A stretch of DNA of 62,770 nucleotides from a virus. A model generated the notes under the pieces. That model saw only the letters and a list, made by a program, of their open reading frames with translations. It did no database searches and had not been told where the DNA came from. The position numbers and the translations under genes are program-made. The DNA is taken from the IMG/VR virus record IMGVR_UViG_3300033571_013433, positions 1 through 62,770 of that record. The stretch is one strand, 5' to 3'. Shown here one piece after another: positions 48,863-55,905 of the stretch; position 1 is the stretch's first letter; each line of letters opens with the position of its first letter.

Positions 48863-49197
48863 AGGTGACATGAAGCGCATAAAGGCTGCATGTTCTCCAA
48901 GGCCATGTTCCATGGGTCGCCGTCTATGTGGTGAATGTGAATCTGGTGATTGGTGCCGCACTCGCCGCATGTCAAAGGCATCCCTGCATTGATGTAGCGG
49001 CGACGACTGGCTGACCTCGCTCCACTTTCTCCGGTGTGTTCTCCGGGCCGTTTACTTGTTGCGCATCCTTCGCGGCAGAAACGGCGGTTCAGGAAGCGCG
49101 TGAGATCCTCAAGCCTGCCTCCGTAGCGACGCCTCTCAAACGTTTGCCCGCAGAACTGGCAGACCCTCGGCCCCGCGTCTACTGCTCTTCTTCCCAT
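48820..49197 (-). CDS. HNH endonuclease between two methyltransferase tails
   Basis: A 125-residue nuclease. CQFCGQTF and later FCREGC form one Cys pair set, and LTCGECGTNHQIHIHHIDGD with NMQPLCASCHLKHH is the HNH core with its CxxC zinc frame. The ATG overlaps the last 19 bases of the intact methyltransferase. The end runs into the methyltransferase remnant in another frame. Such genes are mobile; the flanking methyltransferase ends mark the insertion. Confidence 0.85.
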   Translation of the reverse strand: MGRRAVDAGPRVCQFCGQTFERRRYGGRLEDLTRFLNRRFCREGCATSKRPGEHTGESGARSASRRRYINAGMPLTCGECGTNHQIHIHHIDGDPWNMALENMQPLCASCHLKHHWATDRRASTA

Positions 49198-50108
49198 AGC
49201 CGCTTAACCCTTGCAAGTGGAATAGCTGCACACTGAGGAACGATTGTGTTGCCTAATGCCTTAAGTCTGTCCACCCTATTGGATAACCTTGCATCTCCTC
49301 TACGAAGGACGGGTTCAGATAGGTAGCCTCGCCAGTCTGGGGAGAGACGGTGTGAATTTCGCGGCCAAGTAGGCCGTTGCTGGGGACGTTCGCACAGGCT
49401 TGCGCTGAACCGTCCTTCCAGTCTCTGGTGGTCGACGTGGGCAGCATCCGGCCAATGACCGTCTCCAGATTTGGGAAACGCTCCCCTTTGAGGTTGCCCC
49501 TGCTGTTCACTGGTGTTGCCATGGCCGAACATGCTCGTGGCGTAGGCAGCATCCAGTCTTCCGTGTTGCTCAGTCCACGCTGTTTGCTGTTTCTCCCTCT
49601 CCGCCTGGTGTCGTGCGTCGTTGGCGTAGGCAACGCACCACCAGCGATCACGCCGGTGGCAGGCGCCCACATCTGATGCGCGTATGCACGCCCACTCCGC
49701 GTCATACCCTGCCTCGGCCAGCTCTCCGAGAACGGTGTCCAGTCCGTTAGAAAGGATCGCTGATACGTTTTCCAAGACAACGAATCTTGGTCGTACCAAG
49801 CAAACGACTCGCATGAGTTCATAAAACAGCCCTGATCGTGTGCCTTGTTTGATTCCCGCGCCCTTGCCAGCCCTTGATATGTCCTGACAAGGGAATCCGC
49901 CGCAGATAACATCGGCTATGCCCTGAGCAGGATTGTAAGTGCAAATGTCATCGTGAATAGGGACAGTAGGCCAGTGCTTACAGAGAACTTTTTGGCAGAA
50001 GGGGTCGCGCTCTACAAATTGCACGGTCTGGAACCCGCCGACTAGGTGCTCGGCAGCGTAGGAGAAGCCGCCAATCCCAGAAAATGTATCGAGCAAGCGG
50101 AGCGTCAT
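49179..50108 (-). CDS. DNA (cytosine-5) methyltransferase, phage type
   Basis: A 309-residue C5 methyltransferase unrelated in detail to the one at 363. Motif I is LLDTFSGIGGFSYAAE, motif IV CGGFPCQDISRAG with the catalytic Cys, motif VI VLENVSAIL, motif VIII GACHRRDRWWCVAYA and motif X RLKALGNTIVPQ. The region between VIII and X, which would choose the target sequence, is short and low in recognisable structure. Its DNA also encodes a long frame in another phase (49253-49912). ATGA coupling with the dNMP kinase gene upstream. Confidence 0.92.
   Translation of the reverse strand: MTLRLLDTFSGIGGFSYAAEHLVGGFQTVQFVERDPFCQKVLCKHWPTVPIHDDICTYNPAQGIADVICGGFPCQDISRAGKGAGIKQGTRSGLFYELMRVVCLVRPRFVVLENVSAILSNGLDTVLGELAEAGYDAEWACIRASDVGACHRRDRWWCVAYANDARHQAEREKQQTAWTEQHGRLDAAYATSMFGHGNTSEQQGQPQRGAFPKSGDGHWPDAAHVDHQRLEGRFSASLCERPQQRPTWPRNSHRLSPDWRGYLSEPVLRRGDARLSNRVDRLKALGNTIVPQCAAIPLARVKRLWEEEQ
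49253..49912 (-). CDS. Overlapping alternative-frame protein inside the methyltransferase gene
   Basis: A 219-residue frame lying wholly inside the methyltransferase gene in another phase of the same strand. Unlike a random frame it holds motifs that I recognise from separately annotated phage proteins: LSWKTYQRSFLTDWTPFSES, WPRQGMTRSGRAYA, two LPTPTT/LPTPRA units, and the end LNPSFVEEMQGYPIGWTDL. It may be a true overprinted gene, or the known family may itself descend from reading methyltransferase DNA out of frame. No start signal stands out. Confidence 0.35.
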   Translation of the reverse strand: MLSAADSLVRTYQGLARARESNKAHDQGCFMNSCESFAWYDQDSLSWKTYQRSFLTDWTPFSESWPRQGMTRSGRAYAHQMWAPATGVIAGGALPTPTTHDTRRRGRNSKQRGLSNTEDWMLPTPRACSAMATPVNSRGNLKGERFPNLETVIGRMLPTSTTRDWKDGSAQACANVPSNGLLGREIHTVSPQTGEATYLNPSFVEEMQGYPIGWTDLRH

Positions 50109-50635
50109 CCCAGAACCTGCGCCTCCAGCTCCTCAAGGCTGCCGTCGTTGATGATTACGCGGTCGAACGTGCGGCCGGCGAGCGCATTCTCGGATTTGTG
50201 ACCTGTTTTGTCGTAGAAGCCTGGGCGCACAACCGACCACACTTCGCCGCCGAGATCGCGGATGGCATCCATTTCCTCGCCGAAGCGGACATCATCTGCG
50301 ACGACGTGCTCGCATTCGGTGGCGCGGAAAATCCAGAGATTCACCCACAGCAACGGGTGAATCTGATCGCGCCCGAACTCTGAGCCCAGGCGCTGCAGCA
50401 GCGCGCGTCCGGTGGGCCAGCCGCTCAGGCGCGTCAGGGACTCGTGCTTGTCGCGGTAGAGCAGTCGTTGGGCTTCATCCTCGCGGTAGCCGGCGCAGAT
50501 CAGCAGCTCGGTCGCCATCCGCTTGAGGGGCTCGGCAAATGAAACAATGGTGTGATCTGCTAGCAGTTGCGCCACGGTGGTCTTTCCGCTCCCTGGCGCG
50601 GGGCTCCACAGTCCGATGATCTTGGGCAGGGTCAT
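50105..50635 (-). CDS. Deoxynucleoside monophosphate kinase-like P-loop protein
   Basis: A 176-residue protein. LWSPAPGSGKTTVAQLL is a good Walker A loop; SFAEPLKRMATELL, the RALLQRLGSEFGRD region, VNLWIF and VADDVRFGEEMDAI follow the plan of T4 gp1-like dNMP kinases, which raise the dNTP supply for phage DNA. A shorter paralogue without a proper P-loop lies at 59111-59632. Coupled to the methyltransferase by ATGA, which would suit making and modifying phage DNA together. Confidence 0.82.
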   Translation of the reverse strand: MTLPKIIGLWSPAPGSGKTTVAQLLADHTIVSFAEPLKRMATELLICAGYREDEAQRLLYRDKHESLTRLSGWPTGRALLQRLGSEFGRDQIHPLLWVNLWIFRATECEHVVADDVRFGEEMDAIRDLGGEVWSVVRPGFYDKTGHKSENALAGRTFDRVIINDGSLEELEAQVLG

Positions 50636-50691
50636 TTGTGATCTGGCAATGGGGAGCGGCCCCCTCGCGGAGGCCGCAGTGAGCAGCGCGA

Positions 50692-51075
50692 TCAGGCGGC
50701 GGCGGCTTCGGTCTCGGTCTCGGGCTCCAGGGGGATCAGCTTGTAGCCGCCGTCCTCCAGTTCCTCAATCTCGAACTCGTCGCCAGGCACGAACTCCTGC
50801 TTGATGGTGTACGCCTTGCCGATGATGAGGTTGCCGCTGGCCTGAACGCGGGCCAAGAAGCTCAGCTCGCGGCCGGGGCGGTTGGATTGAGCGGGAGCCA
50901 GGGCCAGGCCCTTCGCCTCCAGCAGCGCCTCGTAGAAAGCGGAGTAGAGAACGCGCTCGGTGCCGTCTTTCTTGGTGCTGGTGTAGCCAGTCTCACGGGC
51001 GAGAACGTCCTTCGGGGTGTCCTCGGCGAACTCGCTGATCTTGCTGAGCAGATCCTTTCCGGTCAGTTGAGCCAT
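50692..51075 (-). CDS. Cyanobacterial-type AbrB transcription regulator
   Basis: A 127-residue protein. LTGKDLLSKISEFAEDTPKD, ARETGYTSTKKDGTERVL and FYEALLEAKGLAL match the N-terminal half of cyanobacterial cyAbrB proteins, and residues ~75-115 (LSFLARVQASGNLIIGKAYT, PGDEFEIEEL) are the swapped-hairpin AbrB DNA-binding domain, here at the C terminus as in the cyanobacterial family. In the host these proteins control carbon, nitrogen and other global genes. It has its own excellent promoter (51105-51133) and AGGA before the ATG, so it is expressed independently of the sigma genes upstream. Confidence 0.88.
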   Translation of the reverse strand: MAQLTGKDLLSKISEFAEDTPKDVLARETGYTSTKKDGTERVLYSAFYEALLEAKGLALAPAQSNRPGRELSFLARVQASGNLIIGKAYTIKQEFVPGDEFEIEELEDGGYKLIPLEPETETEAAAA

Positions 51076-51104
51076 GTCCTGTATTGAATGGGATGGACTG
51101 TCGA

Positions 51105-51133
51105 ATGATAGCCCTGTTTGCTCGCGAGTGCAA
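51105..51133 (-). promoter_or_regulatory. Promoter of the AbrB gene (TTGCAC-17-TATCAT)
   Basis: On the minus strand TTGCAC (51128-51133), 17 bases, TATCAT (51105-51110). The spacer carries ACTCGCGAGC overlapping the -35, which is identical to ten bases of the 20-bp element copy at 8742-8761 and is a likely binding site. Confidence 0.7.
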
Positions 51134-51135
51134 GC

Positions 51136-52101
51136 CTACAGATCGAAAAGGCTGGTCTGCGATGCGCCAGCTGGCGTAGCCACGGGTGCGGGGGCCGGCT
51201 GTGGCGTCCCCCGAGTGAGCAGGGTGCGGCAGCGACGCAGCGAGCGCGCTTCGATCTCCTGCAGGACAACCCGGCTTTTGCCCAGGCGCTCTTGCAGGTC
51301 AGACCAACGCTCAGGGTGCGGGCCATGCCGCGCCAGCAGAACCTCACGCGCCAGGGGTGACAGCGCCTCGGCAACGATGGCCTCCAGTCGCTCGGCCTGA
51401 TGGCTGGCGTCCAGTTCCTCAAGGCGCTCGTCAAGGGTCAGCGCGGCAGGGTCGGCGATGAACTCGCCCCTGGTGGCCTCGCCGTCACCGGCCTGGCCCA
51501 CGGGCTCGTCAAGGCTGCCGACGAACTGTGTTCGGCGGATGGCCTCTAGCAGCACGTCAAGAGGCACGTCGAGTCTCACCGCGATCTCGTCAGGCGACGG
51601 GTTGCGCCCCAGCTCGCGAGTGAGTTCTTCCCGTGCGCGGCTGATTTTGATGAGCTGGTTGTGAATTGGCAATGGCAACCGGATCAGGAAGTCATCCCAC
51701 TGGATTGCGTGCTGAATCGCCTGGCGGATCCACCAGTAGGCATAGGTCGAGAACTTGTAGCCCTTGCTCGGGTCGAACTTCTCCACGGCGCGGGCCAGGC
51801 CCACGTTGCCCTCCTGGATCAAGTCGGCTAGGTCGAGACTGCGACGATGCTGGCGGTAGCGTTTGGCCACGTCCACCACCAGGCGCAGGTTCGCCTCAAT
51901 GAATCTCTCCCTGGCGCGCAAGCCGCGTTTGATTTCGCGCTGCTCGTCAGGGGTGGGCGTGTAACCTGACGCATCCCGCGCCTTGAGTTCCTGCAGGCGC
52001 GCAATCAGCCGGCCCAGCTTGATTTCATCCTCGGCAGTCAGCAGGGGATACCGACTGAGCCGATCCAAGTAGGCGCGAAGGGCGGGATCCTGGCTGCTCA
52101 T
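51136..52101 (-). CDS. Sigma-70 family RNA polymerase sigma factor (first of two)
   Basis: A 321-residue SigA-like factor. Region 1.2 is DPALRAYLDRLSRYPLLTAE; region 2 is nearly canonical (EANLRLVVDVAKRY, DLADLIQEGNVGLARAVEKF, YKFSTYAYWWIRQAIQHAI), with RLPLPIHNQLIKISRA and ELGRNPSPDEIAVRL for region 3. Region 4 is present but diverged (SDLQERLGKSRVVLQEIEAR). Region 2.4 suggests a -10 like the host's; the altered region 4 suggests a different -35. A Pro/Ala tail ends it. It overlaps the second sigma gene by four bases. Confidence 0.93.
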   Translation of the reverse strand: MSSQDPALRAYLDRLSRYPLLTAEDEIKLGRLIARLQELKARDASGYTPTPDEQREIKRGLRARERFIEANLRLVVDVAKRYRQHRRSLDLADLIQEGNVGLARAVEKFDPSKGYKFSTYAYWWIRQAIQHAIQWDDFLIRLPLPIHNQLIKISRAREELTRELGRNPSPDEIAVRLDVPLDVLLEAIRRTQFVGSLDEPVGQAGDGEATRGEFIADPAALTLDERLEELDASHQAERLEAIVAEALSPLAREVLLARHGPHPERWSDLQERLGKSRVVLQEIEARSLRRCRTLLTRGTPQPAPAPVATPAGASQTSLFDL

Positions 52102-52961
52102 GCTGCCCCCTTCATCGTCAGTATCCGCCGCAGCTTGCGCTCGGCAGTGGCGATGCGCGAGGAAACGGCCTGATGACTGATGCCATGGGTGCGAGCCAGC
52201 GCCCGAATAGTGGGCTGCTCTGAGCCGTCAAGGCCATAGCGGGCCTCAATCAGGGTGCGTTCTTCGTCGCTGAGCGAGTTGATGGCACTGCGAAGAAAGT
52301 CGTAGTCGCTGACGGATGGCTGGCTGTTTTCGTCAGGGATATTGCTGATCCAGCTGTTATCGTTTTCAATGTGAGAGGCGTCAAGTGACGAGACCTTGCG
52401 GCACGCTAGGGCAAGCACCTGATAGTCCTCTAGCTTGACTTCGGCCCTCTCGGCGACCTCGGCTGCCCTGACGACCCTTCCCTCATGCGAGATCGCTTCT
52501 GCGGCGCGCTTGATCTTGCGCCACCGCTCCACCTGATGCTGTGGCGTGCGAATGAGCCTGTCGGCTTGATCCAATTCGCGAACCATGGCCTGACGGATCC
52601 ACCATGAGGCATAGGTCGAGAACTTGTAGCCGCGCTCAGGGTCGAACAGTTCAACGGCGCGGCGCAGGCCGATGATTCCAACCTGAACGAAATCGTCAAT
52701 CTCAAGAAACTCGGCGCGGTTTGCATACGGCTTGGCAAGGCTGACAACCAGGCGAAGATTGCAGTTCACCATGCGATCTGCGGCGGATCTCGACTTGCGC
52801 AAGATCGCACGCTCGCGAGGGGTGGGCTTGCGGTCGCCCAGTTGCTCGGTCAGCTCTGCGCCCGCCTTGTAGAGCCTGCTTAGCTCAATTTCTTCTACAG
52901 CGGTCAGCAGGGGCCATCGCCCGAGCTGATTCATAAACCAGTCAAAGCCGTTGCTGCGCAT
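52098..52961 (-). CDS. Sigma-70 family RNA polymerase sigma factor (second of two)
   Basis: A 287-residue factor. FMNQLGRWPLLTAVEEIEL is region 1.2; NCNLRLVVSLAKPYANR, FVQVGIIGLRRAVELFDPER and YKFSTYASWWIRQAMVREL form region 2; region 4 is well kept (TIRALARTHGISHQAVSSRI). It differs from its neighbour throughout, so the two are not a recent duplication and probably read different promoters. An acidic linker (ENDNSWISNIPDENSQPSVS) separates 3 and 4. The start overlaps the NblA-like gene by 20 bases. Confidence 0.93.
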   Translation of the reverse strand: MRSNGFDWFMNQLGRWPLLTAVEEIELSRLYKAGAELTEQLGDRKPTPRERAILRKSRSAADRMVNCNLRLVVSLAKPYANRAEFLEIDDFVQVGIIGLRRAVELFDPERGYKFSTYASWWIRQAMVRELDQADRLIRTPQHQVERWRKIKRAAEAISHEGRVVRAAEVAERAEVKLEDYQVLALACRKVSSLDASHIENDNSWISNIPDENSQPSVSDYDFLRSAINSLSDEERTLIEARYGLDGSEQPTIRALARTHGISHQAVSSRIATAERKLRRILTMKGAA

Positions 52962-53112
52962 TAGAAAGCATCATTGCGAGGATGAGGCCGCGATGGGCTT
53001 GGGCGTAGTCGATAATCATTGGGGCTATCTGCTGCGCTTGTTCGTGGTTGGCATCGCGCACCATGCGGCGCCACTGGTCAAAGCGGAGTTGCTCGTGAAG
53101 TGGAAGATCCAT
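52942..53112 (-). CDS. NblA-like small protein (candidate), 56 aa
   Basis: The frame is MDLPLHEQLRFDQWRRMVRD, then ANHEQAQQIAPMIIDYAQAH and a short tail. Length, two-helix character and the spacing of L-x-L-x2-Q, VRD and EQ agree with NblA, the cyanobacterial adaptor that triggers phycobilisome breakdown and that some freshwater cyanophages carry. This rests on remembered sequences, not a search; similar short helical phage proteins of other function exist. It lies directly upstream of the two sigma factors and overlaps one. Confidence 0.45.
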   Translation of the reverse strand: MDLPLHEQLRFDQWRRMVRDANHEQAQQIAPMIIDYAQAHRGLILAMMLSNAQQRL

Positions 53113-53143
53113 TGCATGATGCGCGAATGGCTAGAAGCTCAGA

Positions 53144-53548
53144 CTAAAAAGGAACTTCTTCGTCGCTAGGCTCGCCGCCGCCCCACTGATTCTGGGGCTG
53201 TGGGCGCGACTGGGATCCGCCTTGCTGGCCCTGATTGTCAGATTTGCTGCCTAGGAGGCGCAGATCATTGGCAACCAACTTGAGCTGCTTGCGCTCCTCG
53301 CCAGTGGTGCGGTCGGTCCACACGTCAAGGTCAATTTCGCCGCTGACGCCAATGAGGCCGCCCTTCTTCACGTAGTCGGCGGCAACCTGGGCCGGCTTGC
53401 CCCATATCTCAACCTTCACCCAAAGCGGTTCGGCATCGCGCTTGCGGCGATTAACGGCAATGGTGAAGTTTGTGACTATCTTGCCGTTTTCGAGATAACG
53501 GGCTTCGGCGTCACGGCCAGCGCGGCCGACAAGGCTTGCGTTGTTCAT
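53144..53548 (-). CDS. ssb: Single-stranded DNA-binding protein
   Basis: A 134-residue bacterial-type SSB. The OB fold is clear (NNASLVGRAGRDAEARYLEN, VTNFTIAVNRR, LWVKVEIWGKPAQVAADYVK, LIGVSGEIDLDVW) and a Gln/Gly-rich linker leads to the acidic tip DEEVPF that recruits partner proteins. It would coat phage single strands in replication and in exonuclease-driven recombination. Its start overlaps the small RHH gene by four bases. Confidence 0.95.
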   Translation of the reverse strand: MNNASLVGRAGRDAEARYLENGKIVTNFTIAVNRRKRDAEPLWVKVEIWGKPAQVAADYVKKGGLIGVSGEIDLDVWTDRTTGEERKQLKLVANDLRLLGSKSDNQGQQGGSQSRPQPQNQWGGGEPSDEEVPF

Positions 53549-53721
53549 TGAAGATCAGGCAGATTGATGAGAGGGTGAGTGCGGAGCAACTTGTGAATCG
53601 CCCCGCTCAGGGATAGGTTCTGAGCAGTGGCGTAGGCCCTGACGGCATCGGCACAGTCGAGCCACAGATGGGTGGAGGCCGCGAGTGAATCGCGGCGGGG
53701 CGGTCTATACGGCTGTGCCAT
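53545..53721 (-). CDS. Small ribbon-helix-helix-like protein, 58 aa
   Basis: MAQPYRPPRRDSLAASTHLW then two helices, DCADAVRAYATAQN and LSLSGAIHKLLRTH, the pattern of a small RHH repressor. The ATG at 53721 is chosen; the frame opens 63 bases upstream inside the previous gene. Coupled to ssb by ATGA, so it may regulate it. Confidence 0.55.
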   Translation of the reverse strand: MAQPYRPPRRDSLAASTHLWLDCADAVRAYATAQNLSLSGAIHKLLRTHPLINLPDLQ

Positions 53722-53938
53722 CGGTCCATGCAAGGGGATAGCGCGAAGCAGTGCAGTGCAGCTCAACTTCGCGTAGCTGGGCACCAGTCAGGTCTAAGCC
53801 GTGGATTTGTCGAACCCGGCTGGCTGCAACCCGCAGATCACTCCACAGTTGCGCCCAGCTCGGTAGTTGCGTCCAGTTCAGGTCCGTCGTCAGATAGCCC
53901 AGGCCGGGGTGATACAGGGCCCATCGGCGGGTAGTCAC
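53705..53938 (-). CDS. Small hypothetical protein, 77 aa
   Basis: GTG start opening VTTRRWALYHPGLGYLTTDL, with WAQLWSDLRVAASRVRQIHG and the end YPLAWTDGTAV. It reads like one of the short phage proteins built as a strand, a helix and a closing strand. The frame is open upstream but that part is in the overlapping gene. Function unknown. Confidence 0.6.
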   Translation of the reverse strand: MTTRRWALYHPGLGYLTTDLNWTQLPSWAQLWSDLRVAASRVRQIHGLDLTGAQLREVELHCTASRYPLAWTDGTAV

Positions 53939-54146
53939 AGAGGCCCTTGACTGCCACAAGGGCGTCCATGAGCCTGGCGTGATAGGCGCAAACGTCCCCG
54001 TAGGCGGTGAATCGAGCTTCTCGGACAGCCGAGAAATAGCTGTCAGTACGCTCGTCGGTTGTTGCAGTGAGGGCGGCGCTGAGGTGCGAGAGCGCTTGAT
54101 TGAGGTGCTCATTGGCCAGCGAGAGATTCGGTGATGTAATCGGCAT
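53838..54146 (-). CDS. Small helical protein, 102 aa
   Basis: Residues 1-70 are convincing (LSLANEHLNQALSHLSAALT, YFSAVREARFTAYGDVCAYH, ARLMDALVAVKGLC). The last 30 residues overlap the next gene by about 100 bases and look less natural. The ATG lies within the end of the upstream 290-aa gene. Function unknown. Confidence 0.6.
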   Translation of the reverse strand: MPITSPNLSLANEHLNQALSHLSAALTATTDERTDSYFSAVREARFTAYGDVCAYHARLMDALVAVKGLCDYPPMGPVSPRPGLSDDGPELDATTELGATVE

Positions 54147-54981
54147 GTTCCTGGGAGGTGATTGCGTTGGCGATGGTTACTCCTGGCCTGGTCTCAAAGC
54201 GTTTGGCGAACGCGCTGAGAGCAGCGGCCTGTTGTTCGGTGGGCAGAGACTCGATCTGTTTCAGCAGCGCTCGTTTCGCGGCCAGGGTGAGCGGCTTCGG
54301 GGGCTCAGGCGCTTCCGGCGCGGGATCCGTGTCGGTCGGGTCGGGCTGCTCGGCCGGCTCGGGGGCCTCGGGCAGTGGTGACTGCTCGCCCTCGGGAGCG
54401 CGAGCAAGCTCGGTCGAGCGGGAGTCGATGGCGGCGCTGATTTTGGAGAACTCGGCGGGGGTGAGCTTGCCGGCCTCGGTGAGCTGGGTTGCGCGAGCCA
54501 TGACCGCCTCAAGCTCGGCGGTCGCAGTCGCGGCTTCGACCTTGGCCAGGGCCGCCTGGAGGGTGGCGCTGATTACCGGCTTGAGGGTTTGCACGAGCTT
54601 TCGCTTGCGGGGAGGCGTCCATTCGCAGCGGATTTCCTCGTCAATGTCGGGCGACCCCCAAACACGAATGCAAGGCTCATCCTTCCGCGTAGGCAGCGGC
54701 ATGATCGTGGTCGTGCCATACAAAGTGACACGTTTGCCAATCCATTCCGTTACCTGAGGGCCAAACATCGCCTTGATCGCAACGGCGTTGACTTTGGCCA
54801 ACACCAGCGGGTGCGGGGTTTCCGCGAACGACATAACGATCTTGGGCTCGGGGCCTTTCTCGCCCTCAAGTTCCTCGCGAGCAATATCCTTGATCGTGAA
54901 GGTAGCGGGCTGACCGTTAAACAGGCCAGCTTTCAGGAATCGACCGGGGTAGAGTTCGTCAAATGATTGGAATGCTGTCAT
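54109..54981 (-). CDS. Phage protein of the recombination region, 290 aa
   Basis: Residues 1-130 have the pattern of a phage family usually next to exonuclease or annealing genes: FDELYPGRFLKAGLFNGQPA, KIVMSFAETPHPLVLAKVNA, MFGPQVTEWIGKRVTLYG, and PCIRVWGSP. Residues ~145-200 are helical, ~200-240 are Pro/Glu-rich, and the last ~50 form helices again. Its partner is the RecE-like exonuclease directly upstream, overlapping by four bases, so a role in single-strand annealing or end protection is plausible but not shown. Confidence 0.7.
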   Translation of the reverse strand: MTAFQSFDELYPGRFLKAGLFNGQPATFTIKDIAREELEGEKGPEPKIVMSFAETPHPLVLAKVNAVAIKAMFGPQVTEWIGKRVTLYGTTTIMPLPTRKDEPCIRVWGSPDIDEEIRCEWTPPRKRKLVQTLKPVISATLQAALAKVEAATATAELEAVMARATQLTEAGKLTPAEFSKISAAIDSRSTELARAPEGEQSPLPEAPEPAEQPDPTDTDPAPEAPEPPKPLTLAAKRALLKQIESLPTEQQAAALSAFAKRFETRPGVTIANAITSQEHADYITESLAGQ

Positions 54982-55856
54982 AGCCCCTCCAGGCCAAGAT
55001 CGGACAGTTCGGTGTCATCATCGGCAGCGGTCAGGTTGGCGTACCTGGGCGGGCTGATGGTGACTTCACCGTGGGATGGCCAGATTCCGCTCTCGCGGCA
55101 CTCCAGAATGCGCTCGATTGCGTCGCGGCGGCGATCAAGGCCCATGGCGAGATAGTCGTCATCGGCCCAAATTAGAGCGCAATCATGGGGCCATTCCCAT
55201 TCGTAGACGATAAATCCCATCTTCTCCGGGGGGCGCCCGTTGCGATCCTCGTAGCCGAGTGAATAGTGGGCAATCTGTATGTCATAGCCCAGCTTGTATG
55301 CCTGGGCCGCGAAGGTGCGGGGTGTGGCGCTGGCCCCTTTCTTGAGGTCGATCAGGTACTCGTTCTCAAGGTCTGGCTTGTAGCGGCAGGGAGCCTGGTG
55401 TTCGGCGTCTACCCAGAAATGCGGCTCTTGCGAGATTCGCGGTAGCTCAAGCAGTGGGCCAATCAACGGGTCGAGGTGTAGGGTCTCTACAATCCGCCAT
55501 GCGTTGTCCAGCCACGCCTTTGTAATCGGCTCGCGGCCTTGCGCTTGGTCGTCAAAATCGCGCCAGAACTCTATGGCCTCCACGGTCGCGGGGGCCGGTT
55601 TTTTCGCGTTCAGTTGCGCACTGGTAGGGCGCTTGGGAGCACAAGCAGGCTGCTCCACGTAGCGAAGCCCAAAGCTGTCAGGCTCCGTGATGAGGCAATC
55701 CACCAGGGAACCCTGGCGCATGGGCTCGGTAGGAAGAAAGGGTTTGCGAGCCGGATCCTCGTGCTTGGCCCAGTAGCGCCGGCTTGTGCCGGTAGCCATG
55801 GCCTTGATTTTTGTGGCGCTGAGCGCCGGGTGAGCGTGGTAGTCCTGATCCAGCAC
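54978..55856 (-). CDS. RecE-like PD-(D/E)xK exonuclease
   Basis: A 292-residue nuclease. The start DQDYHAHPALSATKIKAM and MRQGSLVDCLITEPDSFG are family hallmarks; the catalytic core is CRYKPDLENEYLIDLKKGAS (Asp and the D-x-K) followed by AQAYKLGYDIQIAHYSLGY, the Gln/Tyr helix. RecE-like enzymes chew the 5 prime strand from double-strand ends for recombination. GTG start. It pairs with the 290-aa gene and SSB in one overlapping operon. Confidence 0.87.
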   Translation of the reverse strand: MLDQDYHAHPALSATKIKAMATGTSRRYWAKHEDPARKPFLPTEPMRQGSLVDCLITEPDSFGLRYVEQPACAPKRPTSAQLNAKKPAPATVEAIEFWRDFDDQAQGREPITKAWLDNAWRIVETLHLDPLIGPLLELPRISQEPHFWVDAEHQAPCRYKPDLENEYLIDLKKGASATPRTFAAQAYKLGYDIQIAHYSLGYEDRNGRPPEKMGFIVYEWEWPHDCALIWADDDYLAMGLDRRRDAIERILECRESGIWPSHGEVTISPPRYANLTAADDDTELSDLGLEGL

Positions 55857-55905
55857 CGTCTGGCCGTGTGGGGCGAGCCCATGATGCCATTAGCGTTCGC
55901 GAACG

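Noticed and set aside
50656-50677. GCGGCC...GGCCGC hairpin as terminator after the AbrB gene
   Set aside because: The stem is good but there is no T run on either strand, and the kinase gene starts 20 bases beyond; too weak to annotate.
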